Shown here in pieces: positions 25,278 through 34,330 of a stretch of DNA of 64,000 bases (position 1 is its first letter; every line of letters starts with the position of its first letter). A program made the position numbers and the translations under genes. The stretch is from Paenibacillus sp. PastM-3 (GTDB taxonomy: Bacteria; Bacillota; Bacilli; Paenibacillales; Paenibacillaceae). The stretch is from NCBI RefSeq assembly GCF_029893965.1, contig NZ_JARXXP010000020.1:54451-118450 (forward strand), written 5' to 3'. Below the pieces are notes generated by a model. The model made no database searches. It had not been told where the DNA came from and saw only the letters and a program-made list of their open reading frames with translations.

Positions 25278-25808
25278 TCATTTTACAATCAGCGACTCAC
25301 CATCCATCAAATTCAATCTATGATTATTTATTAAAATAGTATGTGCATTTTCCCATTCAGTCTGAACTTCATTTACTTTACTCTCTATATAAACTTTTTT
25401 CTTAAACCAAAGCGGCCCCTCTAACTCACCCAAAACACCAAAGCTGCCCATCCCACCTGCATCAGTAGCATAAAAATGAATTGTGTACTTTTTATCCGGT
25501 GACTGTACTGTCTTCAATAATTCTTTTGAACCCGAAAACAGAGCTGTAAAAACCAAAGAAGCAGTTAGAACAATAATCAAAATCGAAGAAAAAATCATGG
25601 AAAACCAGCTTCTTACTTTTGCCCGCCAACTTGATTGATCCTGAAAACCTACTATCCCTAAAATTAAAGCAATTACTGTGAAAATAAGAGTAATATAATT
25701 TGGTGGAGAAATCATCCATTGGTTATATATTTGACTGTATACGGAGCCTCCGATTATCCCGCCTAAGACTAAGAGCAATAGAAATGAGCACCAATTGTAC
25801 TTTTTCAT
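25278..25808 (-). CDS. Small membrane protein, possible DUF5412 / immunity protein
   Basis: A 176-residue protein with three hydrophobic segments (about 8-26, 38-55 and 72-92) followed by a soluble C-terminal domain of about 80 residues. The start of that domain, TVQSPDKKYTIHFYATDAGG, resembles DUF5412-type proteins; I am not certain of this assignment. Codon use is markedly AT-rich against the surrounding 50-plus per cent GC genes. It lies downstream of the putative toxin gene on the same strand, the usual place for an immunity gene, and its membrane location would suit a secreted toxin. That role is inferred only from position. The ribosome site (GAGGCGAG) is weak. Confidence 0.6.
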   Translation of the reverse strand: MKKYNWCSFLLLLVLGGIIGGSVYSQIYNQWMISPPNYITLIFTVIALILGIVGFQDQSSWRAKVRSWFSMIFSSILIIVLTASLVFTALFSGSKELLKTVQSPDKKYTIHFYATDAGGMGSFGVLGELEGPLWFKKKVYIESKVNEVQTEWENAHTILINNHRLNLMDGESLIVK

Positions 25809-25990
25809 TTAAAAGCTCGCCTCAATTCAATTCGAACAAATTTTTATAAAGAGTATTTCAAATCATCAACTTGTAAGACTGAACCCAAAAACCGGAAATT
25901 GCTTAAACCTATAACAAAGGAGATAATTCCTTATTTAAAGAATCATCCCCAATTTTTATTGAATAGTAATAAAATTCTTAATAATATCCT

Positions 25991-26881
25991 TTAGTGATTT
26001 GCTGCATCATTATAACCATCGCTTATCGCTGTTCTATCGCCCTGACCTTCTGGCTGCCATATGTTCCCATTAGCATACTGTCCACCATAGTATAATATGT
26101 TCAGTGAAAATAAAAAAGAACCGGTGAATCCGTAATTATAGTTTCCTATATATTCTGTTGTTACATATCTAAACCCTCTATAAGTGTCAGCGTACCATGA
26201 CTTACTGTACCCTCCCCAGCCCGGCTGACTTTTATAGTCCCATGGTCCACCGGCTTGCACTTTTCCTTTAAACCAAAACGCCGAAGCGGTTAAAGCTGCG
26301 ATACCTGCGTTACCACCTGATAAAATCGCACCATAATATACATCCCAATAATAACTCGACAATTGTGTTCTATTACTTTGAACCAAGCCACTCAAATCAA
26401 AAATCTCTACTCTAGCTGGCGTTAATTTTGATGTACCAGCTTCTTGAGCTGAGCTTTCTTTTTCCTGGCTTGATATCTTTTGAATTTCCTCTGAATTCAC
26501 TAATTGTGGTGTATAATTAGCATCGTAATATGCATATCCACCTTCGACTAGACGGTTTGCAGCTTGAAGACTTCTTACATACTCTCCGAATAGCACCTCA
26601 TTAGAGTATTGCAGCTGAGTTTTACTAGCCTCTAAAACATTAAGATCTATTACATTTTCTGAGATTTTAAGCAATTTAAGTTCTACGGCTTTCTGGTGTA
26701 ATTGCTGAATAGCTGTTGTTTCTGAGGTGTCAGGCAACGACTCTAGAAGTTCTGTAGAACTTTTGTAAGAATTACTAGCAGTAGGATCTGCCCAAGCAAT
26801 CGAGTTGCTATTAACTGAAGTTGATATAAGAATTGCTATTAAAGCTAAACTTATTAATTGAAGTATCCTAATCTTTTTCAT
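25991..26881 (-). CDS. Secreted protein with a polymorphic toxin type 44-like C-terminus
   Basis: A 296-residue exported protein. I chose the ATG at 26881 because GGAGGAT precedes it and a signal peptide follows immediately (MKKIR, then a hydrophobic core and a WADP cleavage region). The N-terminal half is helical and of no family I know. The C-terminal 130 residues contain KVQAGGPWDYKS, IGNYNYGFTGSF and a final GDRTAISDGYNDAANH, which resemble the Ntox44 (bacterial toxin 44) domain, a predicted nuclease-type effector. The gene is AT-rich and sits with one partner gene between tRNA-Pro and a tRNA remnant. A Sec signal in place of a WXG or LXG domain suggests simple secretion. Function is inferred, not shown. 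Confidence 0.6.
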   Translation of the reverse strand: MKKIRILQLISLALIAILISTSVNSNSIAWADPTASNSYKSSTELLESLPDTSETTAIQQLHQKAVELKLLKISENVIDLNVLEASKTQLQYSNEVLFGEYVRSLQAANRLVEGGYAYYDANYTPQLVNSEEIQKISSQEKESSAQEAGTSKLTPARVEIFDLSGLVQSNRTQLSSYYWDVYYGAILSGGNAGIAALTASAFWFKGKVQAGGPWDYKSQPGWGGYSKSWYADTYRGFRYVTTEYIGNYNYGFTGSFLFSLNILYYGGQYANGNIWQPEGQGDRTAISDGYNDAANH

Positions 26882-26983
26882 GAAAGTTATCCTCCTATCA
26901 AAATGGTTTGAAATAAAGTTCGGCCCCTCTCTTGGTTGGACTTTCACCAACTAGATCATGCGTGCCTCTGGGCACGCGAATAG

Positions 26984-27010
26984 AAAAAAACACTCCGATT
27001 TAGGGAGTGT
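26984..27010 (-). terminator. Terminator downstream of the xylanase gene
   Basis: Minus-strand stem ACACTCC / GGAGTGT with a short loop and seven T residues. It ends transcription about 150 bp after the xylanase stop and before the toxin gene. Confidence 0.85.
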
Positions 27011-27094
27011 TTGACAGTAACTAAAAACTATTGAACCCTTTATACATAAGTCTTCTCCGCACTATCTCGTAACACCCAGGAGTGTCACCCTTAA

Positions 27095-27131
27095 TTCGGG
27101 AGCAAGAGGCCGCAGGGTTCAGCACCTGCGG
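27095..27131 (+). repeat. tRNA-Pro 3'-half remnant (possible attachment site)
   Basis: The first 22 nt (TTCGGGAGCAAG onward) are identical to the anticodon loop, variable region and T-stem of tRNA-Pro at 25028-25049. One extra G follows, then a decayed match to the rest of the tRNA 3' end. No 5' half exists. The sequence also folds into GCCGCAGG/CCTGCGGC, so part may now act as a hairpin. It delimits a 2-kb AT-rich segment without an integrase. Confidence 0.7.
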
Positions 27132-27160
27132 CTTCTGTTATTTTATTCTCGCTTAACGGG

Positions 27161-30100
27161 CTATAGCCCCCAAATCCGGTACACAATGACCGCTGCTTCC
27201 GCGCGGGTCAGTGTATCTCCCGGGGCCAGCAGGCCGTTCTTGCCGGCGACAACGCCGGCTTTCACCAGCAGGGATACGCTGTCGGCAGCATATCCGGCGA
27301 CTTGTGCGGCATCCGGATATGCATTCAGGCTGCCGCTGCTGCTTGCGGCAGCTTTGCCCGCTGCCGCCAGTGCCCGTGCTGCGATCACCATCATTTCCTG
27401 ACGGCTGATCGGATTGTCCGGACGGACGGTACCGTCCGCATAACCGGTAATGATGCCAAGCTGCTGTGCAATGGCCAGCTCACTGCCGTAATAAGCTCCG
27501 GCTGGAACATCGCCGAAGCCCGTGGCAGCCGTGCCGGTTCCCTTCAGCTCAAGCGCTCTGACGAGCATCGTGATAAAGTCTGCCCGTTTCACAGGTGCTG
27601 CCGGAGAGAAGCTGCCTTCAGCGGTTCCCTGCACGACACCGCGGGCAGCCAAGGCGGTGACGCCCTCTTTGGCCCAGGCCAGCTTCTCTATATCAGTGAA
27701 GCTTACAGGGTTAAAGGCTGGCGCATAGGTGCCGGCCCCCGCAATGTGGAACACAAGGGATTTGCTGACCGCGTCATAGCGGCTATTCGGAATTGCCGTC
27801 AGGCTGCCTGTGCTGCCCAGTTGTCCGGCGAACAGGGCTGCGGTATTACCGAGCTGCGCCGCAGCAGGAGTGTACAGGATGGACACCTTTACCGGAGTTT
27901 CCGGGCTGCCCAGGGCAATCGCTTTGCCGCCTGCCGTCAGGCTCAGGTCAATAACCGGTCCTGCCCCTATAATCGTGCGGGCTTTGGCATCCAATCCATC
28001 CTTGGAAACCTGTTTGATATGGATTGAAATGAGGTCAGCGTCTGCTGCTGCACCGGAAAGTATATTACCCGGAATCTCTACCGCAGCTGCCGCTGTCTTC
28101 ACCAGCAGCACAAAGCTCTGTTGCCCTTTCAGGCTCTGCGAAGGCAGCTGTACCTCATAGCCCGCGGCATCCCCTTGCTTAGCCACTTCGATAATGACCT
28201 GTTTCCGGCCGTCAGCAGCAGGGCTTGCCTGTGCAAGGGCTTTATTCAGATCATCTGCAGAGACAGCCGCTTTAACCCCGCCGCCAGTACTGGTAACCTC
28301 AGGTCTGAGCGTCACCACACCATCCTTGCTCTCCGAAACAGCAGGCTTCGGCGTAGCAGCACCGCTGCCCGTTCCGCCGGGAATCGCAGCCGGCCCCGGA
28401 GTAGCTGTCGGTGTTGGTGTTGGTGTTGGTGTTGGTGTCACTGCCGGAGCATCAGGCTTGCCCGTGAGCGTAAGCACGCCGTATACCGAAGTATCCTGAT
28501 ACCCGTTGCCGGTAGTATCGTTCCATGCGGCTACACTTTGCCGCGCGCCATCCTTCGCATCATTGATCTGCACGTCGAAGCCGAGCTTCTTGGCGTTGGC
28601 CGGTGTAACGCTGGTAAGCGGTATTTTGACTTCAATCGTATAGTTGGTTCCTGATATTTTGGTTGTAGAGGCGAACCCTGCCGCAATCCTGTCGGGATTA
28701 AATGTACTTTCGTTATCAAAATTGACCCGGAACTGGCCGTCATCGTCCTGATAGAAGGAGGTCTTTCCGTTATTCTGATCCACGAAAATCTCAACCGAAT
28801 CCTGCTCCCAGGCATTCGCGCTCGCTTTATCCAGCTGCGCATCGCTGACCTGAACCAGCACGTACAGATTCTGGTCGTCCCATAGGGCTTTGGCTATGCC
28901 GCTTGCGCCCTGCCAAGCCAGCTGGTAGCGGTTAACTTGCATTTCGGGTACACCTGTCCAGAGAGCATCTACTGTACCGTCAATGACCGGCGTTCCATAA
29001 ACAGCGTTAGACACGTTAGCGTCCGTCGTATCCGGCTGATGCCCGGCGATATATTTTACCGGATCGATAACCCCGTAATATGCCGGCTTGGCCTGCAGGC
29101 TCTTGTCGAACAGCAGCGGATTGGATGATGCTCTCCAGCTCGTATTGTCATCCATCCCCCAGAAGGTGACTCGTGCAATATTCGCAGCATGTTCCTTGTA
29201 GAGGCTCATAAGCTGTGCGTACAGATAACCCTGGGCATCGGCCAGCTTTTCTGACAGCTCGTAGTTGCTGCCCGCCTGAATATCAAGCTCCGTGATGCTA
29301 ACCTCCACACCAAGAGAGATGAATTTTTCCAGCGACAGTCTGACATTCTCAGGATTGGTGTTAACGTTGTAGTGCGCCTGCATGCCGATACCGTCGATCA
29401 GCTTTTTGCCGGGATGATTAAGCGCATACTTATCGTTTAGTGCTTTTACCATGTTATAGATGGCCTGGGCTTTATTCTGGTTATCCTCATTGTAATCATT
29501 GTAATAGAGCTTGATGTTCCATTCCGGATGCTCATCCAGCACTTCCCGCGCCGCCAGAAAAGCCTGCTCGACGTAATCTGCTCCGATTGCGGTTTTCCAC
29601 GGGGCCTGGCGCAGCGACGACTCCCAGTCGGCCGGATTCCCCGGATTGTCATTCATCGCCTCATTCACGACATCCCAGGAGATCACCTTATCCCCGAAAT
29701 GCTCCATGACAGTACGGATGTGTGTCCGCAGATTCACAAGGGCCTCTTCGCGGCTCAAAGGTACGGTATTGCCCTCCGCATCCTGGGACGTATTCATCCA
29801 CGCCGGCGACTGCTGGTGCCAGACCAGAACATGGCCGTGCATCTGCATGCCTTCCGCCAGCACCTTATCGACCATCGCATCCGCTGCGGTAAAGGTAAAA
29901 TCACCCTTCACATTCTGCAGCCCATCCGGCTTCATCGCATTGCCTGCCGTGGCCACGTTATGATGCATCTCCAGCAGCTCCAGCCGTACCCCTTCCAGAT
30001 CCTCGGCCGAAATGGCATTCCCGATCAGAAAATCATCCCGGTACGCAGCCTTCAGCGGAACCAGATCCTTCTGGATGGCAACCGGACCAGTGCCCGTAGG

Positions 30101-31156
30101 TACAAAGCTGATATCGTCAATGTAAAAGGATGCTGTAGCGTTATTCGAGCTCTCCACGTAAATCGTCAGGTACTCGCCGCCTACGCTGTTATAACGGTAG
30201 CTGCCCTCAAATTTGACCCAGCCGTCAGCGGTACTGATGGTCTTGGGGGAGAGTGCGACATAATTGGCGCTGCTGCCGTCGCCTACCTGTGTGGACAGCT
30301 GAAGCTGTGAACTGGCCGGATCAATCAGCTTGACCCAGGCCGAGATCAGATATTCGCTGCCTTTGTCCACATATTTCTCTACACGCAGCACCGGCCCGTG
30401 CCAGGTTGATGTGCGGCCTTCCACCTTCAGGGCATAGGAGCCGTCTGCGGTATGGTTCACTTCATCCGTCACCGTCAGCGTCTCATTTCCCGACCTGCCG
30501 GCGAAGCCGCCTGCTGTCTGATCCTCAAAGGTAATCGTATTGAACTGCAGCGCCGGGTCTCTTACTGGCTCTTCTCCGCCTCCGGAGGCTGGTTTACCGG
30601 TAATCAGAACGTCTCCAATATAGAACGGAACCGCCTTGCCAGCCTCATTGGAATTAATGCGCAGCGCCTGATCCTTGGATGTATCGGCAATGAATTCCCT
30701 GGTCAGCGTAACCGCGTTGCCGGCCACATAGGCTGCTTCGGCATAATTACCGTAGCTGTTTACAGTTTGCAGCGCAGCCTTTGCCCCTTCGGGCAGAATG
30801 ACTGAAGCATCAACATAAACCACCGCAGTTACTGTATACGTCTCCCCGTTAACGAGCCCGAGATCGCTGAATTTAAAATCTGCAGCATCCCAGTTGTTCG
30901 CTCTGTTACTTACATATAGCGCTGCACCATCGGCGTTGCCGTCAAATGGCATGCCGGTGACCGCAGTCAGGCTTGCGGTGCCGGATTGGCCGGCTTTGCC
31001 TGCCCCGCCCGCAAAGGTTTCATGATAAACGGTTGTTTCTGCCTGGCTGACTTCTGCAGCATTGGCCGCCTGCGCTGCCGGAGCGATCCAGCCGAGCGGC
31101 AGCAGCAGGCTTACCGCTAATACTGTGGAGAAGATTCGTTTGAACGTTCTACTCAT
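27161..31156 (-). CDS. S-layer-anchored modular endo-1,4-beta-xylanase (GH10)
   Basis: Cell-surface xylan hydrolase of 1331 residues. Order: signal peptide (cleavage near AAQAANA), two CBM22-type domains (about 30-190 and 205-355), GH10 catalytic domain (about 365-700), CBM9-type domain (about 720-905), a Pro-Thr linker near 912, a domain of unknown role (about 950-1140), and three SLH repeats (from about 1150) that bind wall polymer. The acid/base Glu is in WDVVNEAMND near 498 and the nucleophile in SITELDIQ near 622. The ATG at 31156 follows AGGAG at eight bases. A cre-like site lies 40 bp upstream. No neighbour belongs to the same pathway. Confidence 0.95.
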   Translation of the reverse strand: MSRTFKRIFSTVLAVSLLLPLGWIAPAAQAANAAEVSQAETTVYHETFAGGAGKAGQSGTASLTAVTGMPFDGNADGAALYVSNRANNWDAADFKFSDLGLVNGETYTVTAVVYVDASVILPEGAKAALQTVNSYGNYAEAAYVAGNAVTLTREFIADTSKDQALRINSNEAGKAVPFYIGDVLITGKPASGGGEEPVRDPALQFNTITFEDQTAGGFAGRSGNETLTVTDEVNHTADGSYALKVEGRTSTWHGPVLRVEKYVDKGSEYLISAWVKLIDPASSQLQLSTQVGDGSSANYVALSPKTISTADGWVKFEGSYRYNSVGGEYLTIYVESSNNATASFYIDDISFVPTGTGPVAIQKDLVPLKAAYRDDFLIGNAISAEDLEGVRLELLEMHHNVATAGNAMKPDGLQNVKGDFTFTAADAMVDKVLAEGMQMHGHVLVWHQQSPAWMNTSQDAEGNTVPLSREEALVNLRTHIRTVMEHFGDKVISWDVVNEAMNDNPGNPADWESSLRQAPWKTAIGADYVEQAFLAAREVLDEHPEWNIKLYYNDYNEDNQNKAQAIYNMVKALNDKYALNHPGKKLIDGIGMQAHYNVNTNPENVRLSLEKFISLGVEVSITELDIQAGSNYELSEKLADAQGYLYAQLMSLYKEHAANIARVTFWGMDDNTSWRASSNPLLFDKSLQAKPAYYGVIDPVKYIAGHQPDTTDANVSNAVYGTPVIDGTVDALWTGVPEMQVNRYQLAWQGASGIAKALWDDQNLYVLVQVSDAQLDKASANAWEQDSVEIFVDQNNGKTSFYQDDDGQFRVNFDNESTFNPDRIAAGFASTTKISGTNYTIEVKIPLTSVTPANAKKLGFDVQINDAKDGARQSVAAWNDTTGNGYQDTSVYGVLTLTGKPDAPAVTPTPTPTPTPTATPGPAAIPGGTGSGAATPKPAVSESKDGVVTLRPEVTSTGGGVKAAVSADDLNKALAQASPAADGRKQVIIEVAKQGDAAGYEVQLPSQSLKGQQSFVLLVKTAAAAVEIPGNILSGAAADADLISIHIKQVSKDGLDAKARTIIGAGPVIDLSLTAGGKAIALGSPETPVKVSILYTPAAAQLGNTAALFAGQLGSTGSLTAIPNSRYDAVSKSLVFHIAGAGTYAPAFNPVSFTDIEKLAWAKEGVTALAARGVVQGTAEGSFSPAAPVKRADFITMLVRALELKGTGTAATGFGDVPAGAYYGSELAIAQQLGIITGYADGTVRPDNPISRQEMMVIAARALAAAGKAAASSSGSLNAYPDAAQVAGYAADSVSLLVKAGVVAGKNGLLAPGDTLTRAEAAVIVYRIWGL

Positions 31157-31195
31157 GCACTGCACTCCTCTTTTTATGAATTTGAATTCACGTGG

Positions 31196-31209
31196 ATTAA
31201 GCGCTTACA
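31196..31209 (-). promoter_or_regulatory. cre site upstream of the xylanase gene
   Basis: On the minus strand TGTAAGCGCTTAAT closely matches the CcpA operator consensus. Its position 40-53 bp before the start codon would allow carbon catabolite repression as a roadblock or promoter-overlapping site. Confidence 0.75.
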
Positions 31210-31551
31210 AAAAAGAATCGAACAGCCCCCTTTCTCAAGCAAAATCGTAGCACACCCGCAAAATCGCTGTCTTTCTCCAAACTAAAGATGATACCGGACT
31301 TTTTATATAACATTTAAATTAACGGGCAGTTACCGATCCGTACGGTCCGGAACTTTTGTTTCGGGATTAGCTGTTAATCCAGATAATGGTATATAATCCC
31401 GGCCGCTGATGTCCAATCTATGCTTGGCTGGAGCCGCTGACTGCGGTTGAAGGTTGAAATACGAGAGACAGCTCAGCCTCCCGCAGTAAATTTAATTTTC
31501 TAGCCTGTACGAGGGATTCTACAGAATGTACGAGTGATTCCCTGATCGAGC

Positions 31552-31736
31552 TAAGTGGAAAAATGGCATCTAATTCTCCGCTCGATCCCACTTTCGGAAA
31601 TCTAAGTGGAAAAACGCTACTTAATTTTACGGTTTTGCGCCTTATGGTGGGATTTGGGCTAAATTAAGTGCCGATTTTCCAACTAATCCTTGAAACTCAA
31701 AAAAATCGGAAGAATTAGGTGGCGAAAATCCACTTA
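31552..31736. repeat. Four-module 185-bp intergenic element, family 1 (copy B)
   Basis: Modules start at 31552 and 31603 (forward) and end at 31685 and 31736 (reverse): offsets 51, 82 and 51 bp, as in copy A. Three modules begin TAAGTGGA and one TAGTTGGA; all end in CTAATT or CTTAATT. Spacers differ entirely from copies A and C. It lies between two minus-strand genes. The rest of the 878-bp gap has a direct repeat TGTACGAG.GATTC (31506 and 31528) and an unconvincing open frame at about 31757-31960. Confidence 0.85.
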
Positions 31737-31975
31737 GCTGTTCAGGAACCCTCATCCCGGCGGAAGTTTAATAAAACCCAGCTTAGATTCGCCCTTCACC
31801 GCTGTCCGCTTAATAAACCAGCCTCTGCAAAGCAGTATAAAGAACACTAACCAGCCTTCAGAATATAAAATCCGGCCTAAAAAACCATCTCCGGCATAGA
31901 TCCCGCCGCTCTCTTTAGCCAGACTACCAGCTCGAGGTAGGGCATCAGCGCATCACCTCACTAACCAGCCACAGT

Positions 31976-32004
31976 AAAAAGCCGTATAACCTCAGTTATA
32001 CGGC
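31976..32004 (-). terminator. Terminator of the ABC-aminotransferase-amidohydrolase operon
   Basis: GCCGTATAAC and GTTATACGGC form a perfect 10-bp stem with a 4-nt loop and five T residues on the minus strand, 30 bp after the amidohydrolase stop. Confidence 0.93.
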
Positions 32005-32034
32005 CCGTCCACACTCTAAAACCGCAAAAGCGGA

Positions 32035-33270
32035 TTATCTCCCCCCGGCTAGCTCCGCTTCCGTCTCCCCGGTTATAACTGAGACTATGCTCTCACGCAG
32101 CACATCGGCACCCCGTGCCTGGAACGGATCGGCGTTCCAGATTACAGCATCAGCCAGATAACCTTCGGCAATCCGGCCTAAATCATGGCCGCGTCCGAGA
32201 ATGTCAGCCGCGCCGGAGGTAGCGGACTGCCACGCTTCTGCGCGGGTCAGTCCGTAATCCAGCAGCGTGTCCAGCTCCTGCAGGTTATAGCCGTGCAGCG
32301 CCGGCGTGGCATAGTCTGTGCCGAAGCCGAAGCGTACGCCCGCGCTTCTGGCATAGCTGATGGCCCGGGAGTGGGCTTCGGCTGCCCGTGCGGCACGGTC
32401 ACAGATGACCTGGGGCAGCCCCAGCACGCCGGCAGGATCTGCGGCAATCCGGTAGATTGAAGCGGTAGACACGTAGGCTGTACGGGATTCAGCCAGCCGG
32501 CCGGCCTGATCTGCGGTCAGGAACATTCCGTGCTCAATCGATTCGACGCCTGCCCGGATCGACCAGTCAATGGTCACCCCGCCCCAGGTATGGACCAGCA
32601 CCTTAATCTGATGGGCATGGGCATGGCGGACAATGAAGTTGAACTCTTCTTCCGAGAACACAGGGTCCAGCACTTTCTCTGCAGGCGCACCAAGACCGCC
32701 GGTTGCCATAATTTTGACCCAGCCTGCTCCGGTGGCATAAATCTCGGCCAGCCGGCCTTCCAGGAACTTTGTTCCCAGCGCATCCGCTGAACCCAGCATT
32801 TCGCTGCTGGTTTCGACCCTGAGCGGGTGCCCATAGCTGCGGACCAGGTGGCGGATGGTCTGCGGCGTAATGCCGCCCGCATCCCGCGCAGTCGTTACAC
32901 CGGTCCGCAGGGTAGCTCCAAACGCCGCGCCTTGCATGGCTTCCACCTCGCTGGCGGTACGCTTCAGCTGGTCTGCATGGTCAAAGTCCGTCCAGGCCAG
33001 GTGTGTATGCAGATCAATAATACCGGGGCTGATCCACAGATCAGCCTGCGGGATAGCAGCCCCTGCAGGCTGCGCCGGTTCCGGCTGTCCGGCTTCTCCT
33101 TCCAGAAGCAATTCTCCGGAATATCCGGCCTGCCCCGCCGATTCCTCCGGCACCGTTTCCTTTACAGACGTGAATCTGCCGTCTCTGATGGAAATGTCGT
33201 AACGCTTGCCTTCGATCCCCGCAATGCGGATTGCTTTATAATCAAGCGCCTTCGGATGTTTATTAAGCAT
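32035..33270 (-). CDS. Metal-dependent amidohydrolase
   Basis: A 411-residue amidohydrolase-superfamily enzyme. The metal site is complete: DLHTHL (HxH), a Lys in WVKIMATGG, His in VLVHTWGG, His in SIEHGMFL and Asp in GFGTDY. This set is typical of the Met_dep_hydrolase_A/prolidase-like group, which includes N-acyl amino acid and dipeptide hydrolases; imidazolonepropionase is a more distant relative. It has no signal peptide. It is last in an operon with a peptide-type ABC importer and an aminotransferase, and overlaps the latter by 8 bp. This suggests it cleaves the imported compound in the cytoplasm. The substrate cannot be read from sequence. Confidence 0.85.
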   Translation of the reverse strand: MLNKHPKALDYKAIRIAGIEGKRYDISIRDGRFTSVKETVPEESAGQAGYSGELLLEGEAGQPEPAQPAGAAIPQADLWISPGIIDLHTHLAWTDFDHADQLKRTASEVEAMQGAAFGATLRTGVTTARDAGGITPQTIRHLVRSYGHPLRVETSSEMLGSADALGTKFLEGRLAEIYATGAGWVKIMATGGLGAPAEKVLDPVFSEEEFNFIVRHAHAHQIKVLVHTWGGVTIDWSIRAGVESIEHGMFLTADQAGRLAESRTAYVSTASIYRIAADPAGVLGLPQVICDRAARAAEAHSRAISYARSAGVRFGFGTDYATPALHGYNLQELDTLLDYGLTRAEAWQSATSGAADILGRGHDLGRIAEGYLADAVIWNADPFQARGADVLRESIVSVITGETEAELAGGR

Positions 33271-34330
33271 GGGTATTCCCCCATGCTGCCCGGACCGCCT
33301 GCAGCGCTGAAGCAGCGTCTTGTTCGAGCAGCTCAGCCAGTGTTACAATCGCCTTTTCCACACTGAGGAGGCTCGCATTTACCCCAAAATGATTGATCCG
33401 CAGCAGACGGCCGTTAAGCTCCCCGTCTCCCGGAGCAACAATGCCGACAGGCTGTACGATTCTGAGGCGCTCATCCCCGCCAATGCGGACGGTCGTCGTT
33501 AGCGTGGAATAATGCCCGCTGTCCTTCTGCCAAGGCTCAAGCCCAAGTGCCTTGATGCCGGAAATAGCTGAAGCAGCCGCATTCTCGTGTCGTGAGATGA
33601 CATTGTCCAGGCCTTCCGCTTCAACAGCCGCCAGCGCATCAATCAGCGCTCTGGCCTCAAGCGCCGGAATATTAGGCGGAACGCGCACCGGCTCTGTACC
33701 AGCCGGGGACGGCTTCAGATCCAGCAGTGACAGAATCGAATTGCGCGGCGCAACTTTATTAGACTCCAGGAACTGCCAGCCGCGCGGCGAGATACTGACC
33801 GCACTGACCCCGTTAGGTCCGCCCAGCGCCTTTTGCGCTCCGACAGCGGCGAAGTCAACGCCCCATTCATCTACCAAGAGCTCTTCCCCGCCGACCGCCG
33901 AGACGGAGTCCGTTACCGTAATCAGGTTGTGGGTGCGGGCAATGCGCAGGATTTCTTTTGCCGGATTCGAGCCCCCGGTGACTACCTCAGCCTGCACAAA
34001 GGAAATCGCATCCGGCTTAACCCGCTCAATGGCCGCGGCAACCTGCTCCGCCGGCACTACCTCATCAAACGGGACCTTCACTTCAACCACTCTTGCCCCG
34101 CCGCGCTCCAGCCACAGGCCGAACAGGCTGCCGTACGGCCCTGTTACAACATTAATAAACGTGCGGCCCGGTGCAGATATGCCTGCGGCTACCGCCTCGA
34201 TCCCCAGAATCGCCTCACCGGGAATGATAACCGGAGGGTGTTCAGTAGACAGCAGCCGGGAGAGCTGGCTGGTCAGCGTGCTGAATTCAGCGCGTGTCAA
34301 CGGCACATATCCTTTATGTTCTTGGTTCAT
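33263..34330 (-). CDS. Class V aminotransferase (alanine/serine-glyoxylate type)
   Basis: A 355-residue PLP enzyme of fold type I. The Schiff-base lysine is Lys167 in GAQKALGGP, and the cofactor-binding Asp lies in TVTDSVSAVGGEE. NVVTGPYGSLFGLW near the N-terminus matches the small-domain/phosphate region of the alanine-glyoxylate aminotransferase group. ATG follows GGAGGACAAC. It overlaps the ATPase gene by 17 bp and the amidohydrolase by 8 bp, so it belongs to the same transcript. A transaminase after an importer suggests that the released amino compound is deaminated for use. The amino donor and acceptor are unknown. Confidence 0.85.
   Translation of the reverse strand: MNQEHKGYVPLTRAEFSTLTSQLSRLLSTEHPPVIIPGEAILGIEAVAAGISAPGRTFINVVTGPYGSLFGLWLERGGARVVEVKVPFDEVVPAEQVAAAIERVKPDAISFVQAEVVTGGSNPAKEILRIARTHNLITVTDSVSAVGGEELLVDEWGVDFAAVGAQKALGGPNGVSAVSISPRGWQFLESNKVAPRNSILSLLDLKPSPAGTEPVRVPPNIPALEARALIDALAAVEAEGLDNVISRHENAAASAISGIKALGLEPWQKDSGHYSTLTTTVRIGGDERLRIVQPVGIVAPGDGELNGRLLRINHFGVNASLLSVEKAIVTLAELLEQDAASALQAVRAAWGNTHA

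Noticed and set aside
27095..27131. Second tRNA-Pro gene
   Set aside because: Only the 3' half is present, with an inserted G in the T-stem and no D arm or acceptor 5' strand.
28405..28440. GGTGTT tandem repeats, possibly a regulatory or slippage element
   Set aside because: They encode the Pro-Thr linker of the xylanase in frame, a usual feature of such enzymes.
31757..31960. Minus-strand open frame of about 67 codons with a hydrophobic stretch
   Set aside because: No start codon with a ribosome site and no family resemblance; an open frame of this length is expected by chance in 878 bp.
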